A stretch of DNA of 5,147 nt. It comes from JBOHHM01 sp050725495. Lineage in GTDB: Bacteria; Pseudomonadota; Gammaproteobacteria; Burkholderiales; Burkholderiaceae_C. Below are positions 1 through 5,147 of this stretch, one piece after another. The translations under genes were made by a program, and so were the position numbers. Position 1 is the stretch's first letter; the number at the start of each line of letters is the position of its first letter. The stretch spans positions 1 to 5,147 of the forward strand of contig JBOHHM010000093.1 in assembly GCA_050725495.1 (NCBI GenBank). Reading direction: 5' to 3'. A model generated the notes under the pieces. The model did not search any database, was not told where the DNA came from, and saw only the letters and a list, made by a program, of their open reading frames with translations.

Positions 1-668
1 TCGTCCTTCGAGCAGTCTTCCAGAATCTTGCCGCCCACGTCCATGAAGATCACGCGGTGGCTGACCTTGCCGGCAAACCCCATTTCATGCGTGACCACCA
101 TCATGGTCATGCCCTCATTGGCCAGGCCCACCATCACGTCCAGCACTTCGCCCACCATTTCGGGGTCGAGCGCCGAGGTCGGCTCGTCGAACAGCATCAC
201 GATCGGGTCCATGCTCAGCGCCCGCGCGATCGCCACACGCTGCTGCTGGCCGCCCGAGAGCTGGCCCGGGAACTTGTCCTTGTGGGCGATCAGGCCGACG
301 CGGTCGAGCATTTTCAGGCCGCGCGTCTTGGCCTCGTCCGCGCTGCGGCCCAGCACCTTGATCTGGGCGATCGTGAGGTTTTCGGTCACCGAGAGGTGCG
401 GAAACAGCTCGAAATGCTGGAACACCATGCCCACGCGGCTGCGCAGCTTGGGCAGGTCGGTCTTGGGGTCGTGCACCGGGATGCCGTCGACCGTGATCTC
501 GCCTTTCTGAAACGGCTCGAGCGCGTTGATGGTCTTGATCAGCGTGGACTTGCCCGAGCCCGAGGGGCCGCAGACCACGACGACCTCGCCCTTCTTGATG
601 CTGGTGGAGCAGTCGGTCAGCACCTGCACGGGGCCATACCATTTGGATACGTTTTTGAGTTCGATCAT
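1..668 (-). CDS. gltL: Glutamate/aspartate ABC transporter ATP-binding protein GltL (3' end cut by window edge)
   Basis: ATPase subunit of the acidic-amino-acid importer; it works on the cytoplasmic face and should dimerise to drive GltJK. The reading frame starts MIELKNVSKWYG at 668 and stays open to the left edge, giving 222 complete codons. The family is usually about 240 residues, so roughly 20 C-terminal residues are missing. All nucleotide-binding motifs are intact: Walker A GPSGSGKST (34-42), Q-loop Gln84, signature LSGGQQQR (137-144), Walker B VMLFDE (157-162), D-loop SALD (165-168) and switch His194. The start is supported by GGAG at 676-679, 7 nt upstream of the ATG. Only 13 nt separate it from the gltK stop, so it is the last visible gene of the gltJKL unit. 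The motifs alone fit any polar-amino-acid ATPase; the Glt assignment rests on the adjacent gltI, gltJ and gltK. Confidence 0.95.
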   Translation of the reverse strand, partial: MIELKNVSKWYGPVQVLTDCSTSIKKGEVVVVCGPSGSGKSTLIKTINALEPFQKGEITVDGIPVHDPKTDLPKLRSRVGMVFQHFELFPHLSVTENLTIAQIKVLGRSADEAKTRGLKMLDRVGLIAHKDKFPGQLSGGQQQRVAIARALSMDPIVMLFDEPTSALDPEMVGEVLDVMVGLANEGMTMMVVTHEMGFAGKVSHRVIFMDVGGKILEDCSKD

Positions 669-681
669 GAAGGTTCTCCGC

Positions 682-1371
682 TCAGCGAATGATGGCAATT
701 TTCTTGTGCAGGCGCTTGACCAGGTAGGAGAGCGCAAAGCACATGATGAAGTACACGACGGCCGCGAGCAGATAGCTCTCGATCGGCCGGCCGTAGTTCT
801 TGCCGGCGGTCTCGAAGCCCTTGAGCATGTCGTAGGCGCCGATCGCGTAAACCAGCGAAGTGTCCTGGAACAGGATGATGGTCTGCGTCAGCAGCACCGG
901 TAGCATGTTGCGAAAGGCCTGCGGCAGCACGACCAGCTTCATGTTCTGTCCATAGGTCATGCCCAGCGCCTGGCCTGCAAACACCTGGCCGCGCGGGATG
1001 GACTGGATGCCCGCGCGCATGATCTCGCTGAAATAGGCCGCCTCGAACGCGATGAAGGTGATCACGGCCGAGATTTCCGAGCGGTAATTGGCGCCCAGCC
1101 CGCCTGGGATCAGGGCGTAGAAGGACGCCGGCACCAGCAGGAAGAACCACAGGATCACCATGACCAGCGGGATGCTGCGCATGCCGTTGACATAGATCGT
1201 GGCCGGCACATCGAAGACCTTGCGGCCCGACAGGCGCATCAGCGCAAGCAGGGTGCCGAACAGAACGCCGCCGATGGTGGCAACGACCGTCAGCATGATG
1301 CTGAAGTAAAAACCCTTGGTCACGAACCGGCTGATCAGCTCCCAGTTGTAGAAGGAGAGGTCGAGATTCAT
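682..1371 (-). CDS. gltK: Glutamate/aspartate ABC transporter permease GltK
   Basis: Inner-membrane permease of 229 residues, normal for the polar-amino-acid permease family. Hydrophobic segments are visible at about 22-46, 66-90, 98-118, 153-175 and 199-217. The cytoplasmic EAA loop that docks on the ATPase begins EAAYFSEIMRAGIQSIPRGQ (110-129) and continues to AGQALGM (132-138). It is expected to pair with GltJ to form the translocation pore. The ATG at 1371 lies one base after the gltJ stop (TGAGATG), and a GGAGG at 1383-1387 inside the end of gltJ provides the ribosome-binding site, so translation of the two is probably coupled. The C-terminus is short and basic (KRLHKKIAIIR). The K rather than J assignment follows operon order and the absence of a GltJ-style tryptophan-rich N-terminus. 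Nothing looks damaged. Confidence 0.95.
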   Translation of the reverse strand: MNLDLSFYNWELISRFVTKGFYFSIMLTVVATIGGVLFGTLLALMRLSGRKVFDVPATIYVNGMRSIPLVMVILWFFLLVPASFYALIPGGLGANYRSEISAVITFIAFEAAYFSEIMRAGIQSIPRGQVFAGQALGMTYGQNMKLVVLPQAFRNMLPVLLTQTIILFQDTSLVYAIGAYDMLKGFETAGKNYGRPIESYLLAAVVYFIMCFALSYLVKRLHKKIAIIR

Positions 1372-1372
1372 C

Positions 1373-2104
1373 TCAATGTCCCCCTCCGGTTCCGCCCGCC
1401 GCGATGAACCCCGGCACGGCCGCCCGCTTCTCGATGAAGGCCATGAGGCGGTTGATCGCGAAGGCCGAGGCGATGTAGAGACCCGTGACCGCCAGATAGA
1501 TCTCGATGCCGCGCGAGGTTTCCTCCTGCGCCTGCATCGCGAACATCGTCAGCTCGGCGATCGACACGGCGAAGGCCACGGACGAATTCTTGAAGATGTT
1601 CATTGCCTCGCTGGTCAGCGGCGGGATGATGATGCGAAACGCCATCGGCAGGATGACGTAGCGGTAATACTGGGGCGTGGTGAAGCCCAGGGCCATGCCC
1701 GCGTAACGCTGGCCGCGCGGCAAGGCCTGGATGCCGGCACGCACCTGCTCGCCAATGCGCGCCGAGGTGAAGAAGCCCAGGGCCAGCACGACCAGGAAAA
1801 AGCCCGGTACATCCTTCATGGCCGGAAACAGCGCCGGAATCACGTGGTACCAGAGGAAAATCTGCACCAGCAGCGGAATGTTGCGAAACAGCTCCACCCA
1901 GGCATTGCCGAATCTCACCCAGCCCGGATGGTTAGGCAGGGTGCGCAGGGTTCCGATGATGGAGCCAATCACCAGCGCCACGGTCAGCGCCAGCACAGAC
2001 ACCGAGACCGTCCAGCCCCAGGCTGACAGCATCCATTCCCAATAAGTGGGGTGTTGGCCCCCGGGGTCTTGCAGGAAGATTTCCCATTGCCAGCTCATGG
2101 CCAT
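1373..2104 (-). CDS. gltJ: Glutamate/aspartate ABC transporter permease GltJ
   Basis: Inner-membrane permease of 243 residues, close to the roughly 246 of E. coli GltJ. The N-terminus MAMSWQWEIFLQDP resembles the GltJ W-W-IFLQ opening. Membrane segments are apparent at about 30-52, 75-95, 100-115, 150-165 and 203-220. Family-typical stretches include GTLRTLPN (51-58), ELFRNIPLLVQ (71-81) and the EAA-type docking loop SARIGEQVRAGIQALPRGQ (114-132), which precedes AGMALG (135-140). The C-terminus ends in a glycine-rich tail, AAGGTGGGH. It should form the heteromeric channel with GltK. It follows gltI after a 143-nt gap that holds a terminator, so its expression may be lower than that of gltI or come from its own promoter. 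A second ATG at 2098 is possible, but the upstream one is better spaced from the ribosome-binding site. Confidence 0.95.
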   Translation of the reverse strand: MAMSWQWEIFLQDPGGQHPTYWEWMLSAWGWTVSVSVLALTVALVIGSIIGTLRTLPNHPGWVRFGNAWVELFRNIPLLVQIFLWYHVIPALFPAMKDVPGFFLVVLALGFFTSARIGEQVRAGIQALPRGQRYAGMALGFTTPQYYRYVILPMAFRIIIPPLTSEAMNIFKNSSVAFAVSIAELTMFAMQAQEETSRGIEIYLAVTGLYIASAFAINRLMAFIEKRAAVPGFIAAGGTGGGH

Positions 2105-2112
2105 ACCGGCTG

Positions 2113-2118
2113 CTCCTC
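2113..2118 (-). promoter_or_regulatory. Ribosome-binding site deciding the gltJ start
   Basis: GAGGAG on the minus strand lies 8 nt before the ATG at 2104 but 14 nt before the alternative in-frame ATG at 2098. This spacing favours the longer GltJ that begins MAMSW. Confidence 0.7.
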
Positions 2119-2180
2119 AACTGTTGTTGGTCTATGGTTCAACGCAAGTTCCGTGCGATGGTGATCCAGCGCCAACGGTT

Positions 2181-2196
2181 TGTAAAGTGCGTGCCA
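2181..2196 (-). promoter_or_regulatory. Possible sigma-54-like (-24/-12) element upstream of gltJ
   Basis: The minus strand reads TGGCACG-CACT-TTACA. It matches the -24 block TGGCACG completely and keeps the correct 10-nt spacing from GG to the -12 position, where it has AC instead of the usual GC. Transcription would begin near 2170, about 65 nt before gltJ and downstream of the gltI terminator. Sigma-54 control of acidic-amino-acid uptake is known in pseudomonads (AauRS systems); its use here is inference. The same bases can also be read as a bulged hairpin (GTTTAAGTG paired with CACTT and AAAC), or the TTTACA as a sigma-70 -35 with only a poor -10 (CACCAT, 17 nt on). The -12 mismatch keeps confidence low. 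Confidence 0.3.
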
Positions 2197-2203
2197 CTTA
2201 AAC

Positions 2204-2232
2204 AAAAGCCCGCCACGACAGGGCGGGCTTTT
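2204..2232 (-). terminator. Rho-independent terminator/attenuator between gltI and gltJ
   Basis: A perfect 11-bp stem, AAAAGCCCGCC paired with GGCGGGCTTTT, closes a 7-nt loop. It begins 15 nt after the gltI stop. On the minus strand the 3' arm runs into TTTTGTTT, a good U-tract. As it lies inside the gltI-gltJKL unit, it most likely lets gltI transcripts end often while some polymerase reads through. Surplus binding protein over permease is a common outcome in binding-protein-dependent operons. The plus-strand hairpin also ends in TTTT, but no plus-strand gene precedes it. Confidence 0.85.
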
Positions 2233-2247
2233 GCCGGCTCGCCTGGA

Positions 2248-3159
2248 TTACTTCTTCGCGTAGTCTTCCATCGGCTTGTCGTTGGGGTTGGTCCAGGCCG
2301 CCTTCGTGGCCTCGCTCAAGGTCAGCCCGATCGTCACGTTCGCGGGGGGAATGGGTTTGAGGAACCATTTGTCCCACAGCTTGGCGAGTTCGCCCGACTT
2401 GATCTGGGCCTTGATGCTGTCGTCGACCACCTTCTTGAAAGCCGGGTCGTCCTTGCGCATCATGATGGCGATCGGCTCCACGCTCAGCACCTCGCCGACT
2501 ATCCTGAAGTCGGCCGGGTTCTTGGCCTTGGCGATGTTGGCAGCCAGAATGGAGCCGTCCATCACGAAAGCGTCGGCGCGGCCCGATTCGAGCAGCAAGA
2601 AGCTGTCGGCGTGGTCCTTGCCGAACACTTCCTTGAAGTCCACGCCGGTGGCACGCTCATGCTTGCGCAGGGTTTGCACCGAGGTCGTACCGGTGGTGGT
2701 GGCCACGTTCTTGCCGGACAGCTGGGCAATCGAGTTGATGCCGGAGTTGGCCTTGACCGCGATACGCACTTCTTCCACATAGGTCGTCACGGCGAAGGCC
2801 ACATCCTTCTGGCGCGTGGCATTGTTGGTGGTGGAGCCGCACTCGAGATCGACCGTGCCGTTTTGCACCAGCGGAATCCGGTTCTGCGAGGTGACCGGCT
2901 GGTATTTGGTCTCCAGCTTGGCCAGGCCCAGATGCTTCTGGATGTCGGCAATGATCCTGGCGCAGATGTCGTAGTGAAAACCCGTGTACTTGCCTTCGCC
3001 CAGGGTGTAGGACAGGCCCGAGGACTCGCGCACGCCTTCGGTGATGACGCCCGAGGCCTTGATCTTGGCCAGCGTGTCATTGGCCTGGGCCAGGGCGCCT
3101 GTGGACGCGCCGCCCGCAGCGACGGCGGCCACTGCGAAAGCCAGCAAATGTTTCTTCAT
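2248..3159 (-). CDS. gltI: Periplasmic glutamate/aspartate-binding protein GltI
   Basis: Solute-binding protein of 303 residues, similar in length and sequence to E. coli GltI. A Sec signal peptide is evident: basic MKKH, a hydrophobic run, and a likely cleavage after GALA (residue 24) before QANDT. The mature protein carries the family blocks GVRESS (42-47), TSQNRIPLVQNG (90-101), ECGSTTNN (106-113), TTGTTS (155-160) and KDHADSF (181-187). Arg44, Ser91, Arg94, Ser109 and His183 sit where, from memory of the Shigella aspartate/glutamate-binding protein, residues contact the ligand; the spacings agree closely. The start has AAGGAG at 3166-3171, 6 nt before the ATG. It lies downstream of aspA across a 143-nt gap and is followed by a strong terminator. 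It should deliver ligand to GltJKL. Preference between glutamate and aspartate cannot be read from the sequence. Confidence 0.95.
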   Translation of the reverse strand: MKKHLLAFAVAAVAAGGASTGALAQANDTLAKIKASGVITEGVRESSGLSYTLGEGKYTGFHYDICARIIADIQKHLGLAKLETKYQPVTSQNRIPLVQNGTVDLECGSTTNNATRQKDVAFAVTTYVEEVRIAVKANSGINSIAQLSGKNVATTTGTTSVQTLRKHERATGVDFKEVFGKDHADSFLLLESGRADAFVMDGSILAANIAKAKNPADFRIVGEVLSVEPIAIMMRKDDPAFKKVVDDSIKAQIKSGELAKLWDKWFLKPIPPANVTIGLTLSEATKAAWTNPNDKPMEDYAKK

Positions 3160-3217
3160 CTCAATCTCCTTGGCAAAGCCTTGCGGTTGATAAACAACGA
3201 AATTCTAGAGCGTCGGG

Positions 3218-3237
3218 CTTGCGGGATTACCCGCAAG
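3218..3237. repeat. Perfect 8-bp inverted repeat in the aspA-gltI gap
   Basis: CTTGCGGG and CCCGCAAG flank a 4-nt centre. The dyad lies about 58 nt before the gltI start and 65 nt after the aspA stop. No T-run follows on the minus strand, so it is not a standard intrinsic terminator of aspA. A possible -10, TAGAAT (minus strand, 3202-3207), lies just downstream, and the dyad occupies the place where the matching -35 should be; no good -35 hexamer is visible there. That position suits an operator or activator site for gltI. The alternative is a stabilising mRNA hairpin at the end of the aspA transcript. Confidence 0.5.
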
Positions 3238-3265
3238 AGTGCACAAAGGCACAGCGTGCGACCCA

Positions 3266-3286
3266 AAGGCTGGGCAAAGCAGCCTT
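3266..3286 (-). terminator. Weak stem-loop after aspA
   Basis: A 7-bp stem (AAGGCTG paired with CAGCCTT, 7-nt loop) begins 16 nt past the aspA stop. On the minus strand only TTT follows before GGG, so termination would be inefficient. It may mark the end of part of the aspA message or merely protect its 3' end; readthrough into gltI stays possible. Confidence 0.35.
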
Positions 3287-3302
3287 CGTGCCTGCGCGCC
3301 GC

Positions 3303-4712
3303 TCAAGCCACCAGGCGCAAGGGTTGCGTCAGCTTCTCGGGCACCAGCAAGGCCTCGATTTGTTCGCGCGTCAGGATGCCCAGAGTCTCGGCGGTCTGGT
3401 CGATCGGCGCGCCGGTGGCCATGGCGGTCTTGGCGATCAGCGCGGCTTTTTCGTAGCCGATGATCGGGTTGAGCGCCGTGACCAGGGTGATCGATTCGCG
3501 CACACGTTTGGCCAGCAGCTCGTGATTGGCCTCGATGCCGGCCACGCAGTGGGTCTGCAGCGTCAGACAGGCCTGGCTTAGGTGCTCGATGCTCTTGACC
3601 AGGCTCCAGCCCATGATGGGCTCGAAGGCATTGAGCTGCAGCTGACCGGCCTCGGAGGCCATGGTGATTGTCATGTCGTTGCCGATGACCTCGAACGCGA
3701 CCTGATTCACGACCTCGGGGATCACCGGATTGACCTTGCCGGGCATGATGGACGAGCCGGCCTGGCGCGGCGGCAGCTTGATGTCGCCAAAGCCGGCCTG
3801 CGGGCCGCTGGACAGCAGGCGCAGGTCGTTGCAGGTCTTGCTGAGCTTGGTCGCCACGCGCTTGAGCACGCCCGACAGCTGCACAAAGGCCCCCGTGTCC
3901 TGCGTGGCCTCGATCAGGTTGACGGACTTGACCACCGGGATGCGGCTTTCCTCGGCGAGGAACCGGATCGCCAGGTCGGCATAGCCGGCCGGCGCGTTGA
4001 TGCCCGTGCCGATCGCCGTGGCCCCGAGGTTGATTTCCTGGATCAGCGCCCGCGCTTCGCGCAGGCGCGCCTCGTCTTCTTCCATCATCACGGCATAGGT
4101 CGAGAACTCCTGGCCCAGCGTCATGGGCACGGCGTCCTGCAACTGGGTGCGGCCGATCTTGAGCACGTCCTTGAACTCGTGCGCCTTGGCCTCGAAGCCG
4201 TGGCGCAGCGTGGCCATCGAGCCCAGCAGCCGGTCGATGCCCGACCACAGGGCCAGCCGCACGGCCGTCGGGTAGACGTCGTTGGTGCTTTGCGAGGCAT
4301 TGACATGGTCGTTGGGGTGCAGCACGTCGTAGCGGCCCTTCTCGAAACCCAGCTTTTCGAGCGCGAGGTTGGCGATCACCTCGTTGGCGTTCATATTGGT
4401 CGAGGTGCCGGCGCCGCCCTGGATCACGTCGACCACGAATTCCTCATGCAGCTTGCCGGCGATCAGGTCGTCGCAGGCCAGGACGATGGCGCCACAGCGC
4501 TTGCGGTCCAGCGCACCGAGCTCGGCATTGGCGCGCGCAGCGGCCTTCTTAACAAAGCCCAAAGCCCGGATCAGGTCAGGCATGGCCGACACGCGGGTGC
4601 CGGAGATCGGAAAATTCTCCACGGCCCGGGCCGTGTGCACGCCCCAGTAGGCGGTGGCGGGAATCTGCTTGTCACCCAGAAAGTCTTGCTCGGTGCGGAA
4701 GTTGGCGGCCAT
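3303..4712 (-). CDS. aspA: Aspartate ammonia-lyase (aspartase)
   Basis: Cytoplasmic enzyme of the aspartase/fumarase superfamily, active as a homotetramer; it converts L-aspartate to fumarate and ammonia. The 469 residues compare with about 478 in E. coli AspA, and the N-terminus MAANFRTEQDFLGDKQIPA aligns with the E. coli start, which supports the ATG at 4712. Conserved blocks are GGAGTSTNMNANE (99-111), HPNDHVNASQSTND (132-145), GRTQLQDAVPMTLGQE (187-202) and the superfamily signature GSSIMPGKVNP (319-329). By family alignment Ser320 is the catalytic base, with Lys326 and Asn328 in the mobile loop. Gln190 matches E. coli AspA, where class II fumarases have His, arguing against FumC. No strong Shine-Dalgarno precedes the ATG; only TGATGAAA is present. 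Its place upstream of an acidic-amino-acid importer fits a catabolic role. Confidence 0.95.
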   Translation of the reverse strand: MAANFRTEQDFLGDKQIPATAYWGVHTARAVENFPISGTRVSAMPDLIRALGFVKKAAARANAELGALDRKRCGAIVLACDDLIAGKLHEEFVVDVIQGGAGTSTNMNANEVIANLALEKLGFEKGRYDVLHPNDHVNASQSTNDVYPTAVRLALWSGIDRLLGSMATLRHGFEAKAHEFKDVLKIGRTQLQDAVPMTLGQEFSTYAVMMEEDEARLREARALIQEINLGATAIGTGINAPAGYADLAIRFLAEESRIPVVKSVNLIEATQDTGAFVQLSGVLKRVATKLSKTCNDLRLLSSGPQAGFGDIKLPPRQAGSSIMPGKVNPVIPEVVNQVAFEVIGNDMTITMASEAGQLQLNAFEPIMGWSLVKSIEHLSQACLTLQTHCVAGIEANHELLAKRVRESITLVTALNPIIGYEKAALIAKTAMATGAPIDQTAETLGILTREQIEALLVPEKLTQPLRLVA

Positions 4713-4713
4713 T

Positions 4714-4768
4714 GCGTTTCATCAGTATTGCGATGGCGCGAACTGTAGAGCTCGACCTGATGAAACGC
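4714..4768. repeat. 12-bp perfect inverted repeat beside the aspA start codon
   Basis: GCGTTTCATCAG (4714-4725) and CTGATGAAACGC (4757-4768) are exact reverse complements separated by 31 nt. The inner arm ends one base before the aspA ATG. In DNA this could be a pair of half-sites about four helical turns apart centre to centre, suitable for a looping repressor. In RNA, if transcription starts upstream of 4768, the arms would fold and bury the aspA initiation region. Twelve exact matches are unlikely by chance at this separation, but the function is not identified. Confidence 0.6.
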
Positions 4769-4771
4769 CAA
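4742..4771 (-). promoter_or_regulatory. Candidate sigma-70 promoter for aspA
   Basis: Minus strand TTGGCG (4766-4771) and TACAGT (4742-4747) are separated by 18 nt, each matching four of six consensus bases. Transcription would start near 4735, giving a leader of about 22 nt. The outer arm of the inverted repeat overlaps the -35. A competing -10-like TATAAA (minus strand, 4802-4807) has no matching -35. Confidence 0.25.
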
Positions 4772-5043
4772 TGCTGTTTGCGCGGCTGGTTATGCAAAAA
4801 ATTTATACCCCGGTCCGGGCGCCTATCATGGCGCCGCATGCGCACCGGTGACGGGCAGCCAGCGGCGCCGCGCGTGCGCCCGGGCCGGCGAGCGTTCGAC
4901 GATGGCGGGACCCGCTCGGCCTGGCTGCGGGCATCGAGCCGATGCGCCTGCTCGATATCGCGTTCACGCTTACCCGGACAGGTCCGCTCATAGGGACCCG
5001 GCCTGGTCGTTTCTCGGCGAAAACGTGGAGTAGAGTGGCCGAG
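4772..5043. other. Gene-free stretch between aspA control DNA and the right-end ORF
   Basis: No convincing gene is seen. The left part is an AT-rich patch (TTATGCAAAAAATTTATACC, 4790-4809) in otherwise GC-rich DNA, typical of a promoter zone. The right part is GC-rich and open in several frames, but those translations are arginine-rich and resemble no family. The frame that becomes the right-end ORF is open from 4852 with an ATG at 4942, yet this section uses ATA, AGA, AGT and ACA codons, unlike the neighbouring genes, and probably does not code. Short dyads occur at 4975-4986 and 4981-4998. No riboswitch or tRNA was recognised. Confidence 0.5.
4802..4829 (+). promoter_or_regulatory. Candidate divergent promoter for the right-end ORF
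   Basis: Plus strand TTTATA (4802-4807), 16 nt, then TATCAT (4824-4829), matching the -10 consensus at five of six bases and the -35 at four of six. TATCAT is framed exactly by two GGCGCC copies (4818-4823 and 4830-4835), forming a symmetrical site that could bind a regulator. It would leave a leader of about 200 nt before the ATG at 5044, which is long. Confidence 0.25.
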
Positions 5044-5147
5044 ATGAAGCGACTGCGCACCCCGGTAATGGCGCTTGCCATGCTCGCGGCCGCGGCCACG
5101 GCGCACGATCGCGCTCCGACACCGCCTTGCCGGGCGCAACCCTGGCC
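5044..5147 (+). CDS. Start of a possible exported protein, cut by window edge
   Basis: An ATG at 5044 opens a frame that runs off the right edge after 34 codons. Its first 20 residues look like a Sec signal peptide: basic MKRLR, hydrophobic VMALAMLAAAA, then a likely cleavage after ATA (residues 18-20). GGAG at 5027-5030 is 13 nt upstream, rather far for a ribosome-binding site. After the signal, this frame reads HDRAPTPPCRAQPW, an unusual mature start, while the frame +0 from 5115 reads SDTALPGATLA, which looks more natural; a frameshift near 5105-5115 is possible. The gene would be divergent from aspA. The family is not recognised. An in-frame ATG at 4942 would bury the signal peptide and is less likely. 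Confidence 0.4.
   Translation, partial: MKRLRTPVMALAMLAAAATAHDRAPTPPCRAQPW

Noticed and set aside
57..692. A 211-codon plus-strand open frame opposite gltL.
   Set aside because: The minus-strand frame contains every ABC ATPase motif; the plus-strand product is histidine-rich and unrecognisable.
3187..3200. FNR/Anr-like site TTGAT-AAAC-AACGA upstream of gltI.
   Set aside because: One half-site is complete but the other matches only three of five bases, and it would overlap the likely transcription start; too weak to annotate, although aspartase genes are FNR-linked in enterics.
2134..3456. A 440-codon open frame on the plus strand opposite gltI.
   Set aside because: It is antisense to a clearly recognised gltI, spans both flanking gaps and resembles no family; long antisense frames are expected in GC-rich DNA.
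3303..4712. Assignment of the lyase gene as class II fumarase.
   Set aside because: The N-terminus, the Gln in GRTQLQDA and the overall alignment match aspartase rather than FumC.
3582..4748. A 388-codon open frame on the plus strand opposite aspA.
   Set aside because: It is an antisense shadow rich in His, Arg, Gly and Val, and aspA is unmistakable on the other strand.
4848..5033. A 61-codon plus-strand frame before the right-end ORF.
   Set aside because: It starts with GTG without a ribosome-binding site and encodes an arginine-rich, family-less product; probably chance.
4803..5099. A 98-codon minus-strand frame upstream of aspA.
   Set aside because: Its composition is low-complexity Arg/Ala/Ser, it has no recognisable motif, and it conflicts with the signal-peptide ORF on the other strand.

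Overview
The window is a GC-rich bacterial chromosome segment with one dominant minus-strand gene set. Read in transcription order it is aspA (aspartate ammonia-lyase), then gltI, gltJ, gltK and gltL, which encode a complete acidic-amino-acid ABC importer; gltL is cut by the left edge. Base composition, the strong G/C third-position preference and the character of the Glt proteins suggest a betaproteobacterium of the Burkholderiales, plausibly Comamonadaceae. That placement is inference from sequence style, not from a phylogenetic marker.

Layout, left to right: 1-668 gltL (ATPase, 3' end missing); 682-1371 gltK and 1373-2104 gltJ (the two permeases, 1 nt apart, each with a good ribosome-binding site); 2105-2247 a 143-nt gap holding a strong stem-loop terminator or attenuator just after gltI and a sigma-54-like element beyond it; 2248-3159 gltI (periplasmic binding protein with signal peptide); 3160-3302 a second gap with two clear dyads; 3303-4712 aspA; 4713-5043 a gene-free stretch with a 12-bp inverted repeat next to the aspA start and an AT-rich promoter-like patch; 5044-5147 the start of a possible plus-strand exported protein cut by the right edge.

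The genes make functional sense together. GltI captures glutamate or aspartate in the periplasm, GltJK moves it across the inner membrane and GltL supplies ATP hydrolysis. AspA then deaminates aspartate to fumarate and ammonia, feeding the TCA cycle and nitrogen pools. The terminator between gltI and gltJ fits the common arrangement in which the binding protein is made in excess over the membrane components.

No mobile element, CRISPR array, RNA gene or clearly new system was seen. The least explained parts are the regulatory DNA around aspA and the right-hand 300 bases, where the new reading frame may be frameshifted.
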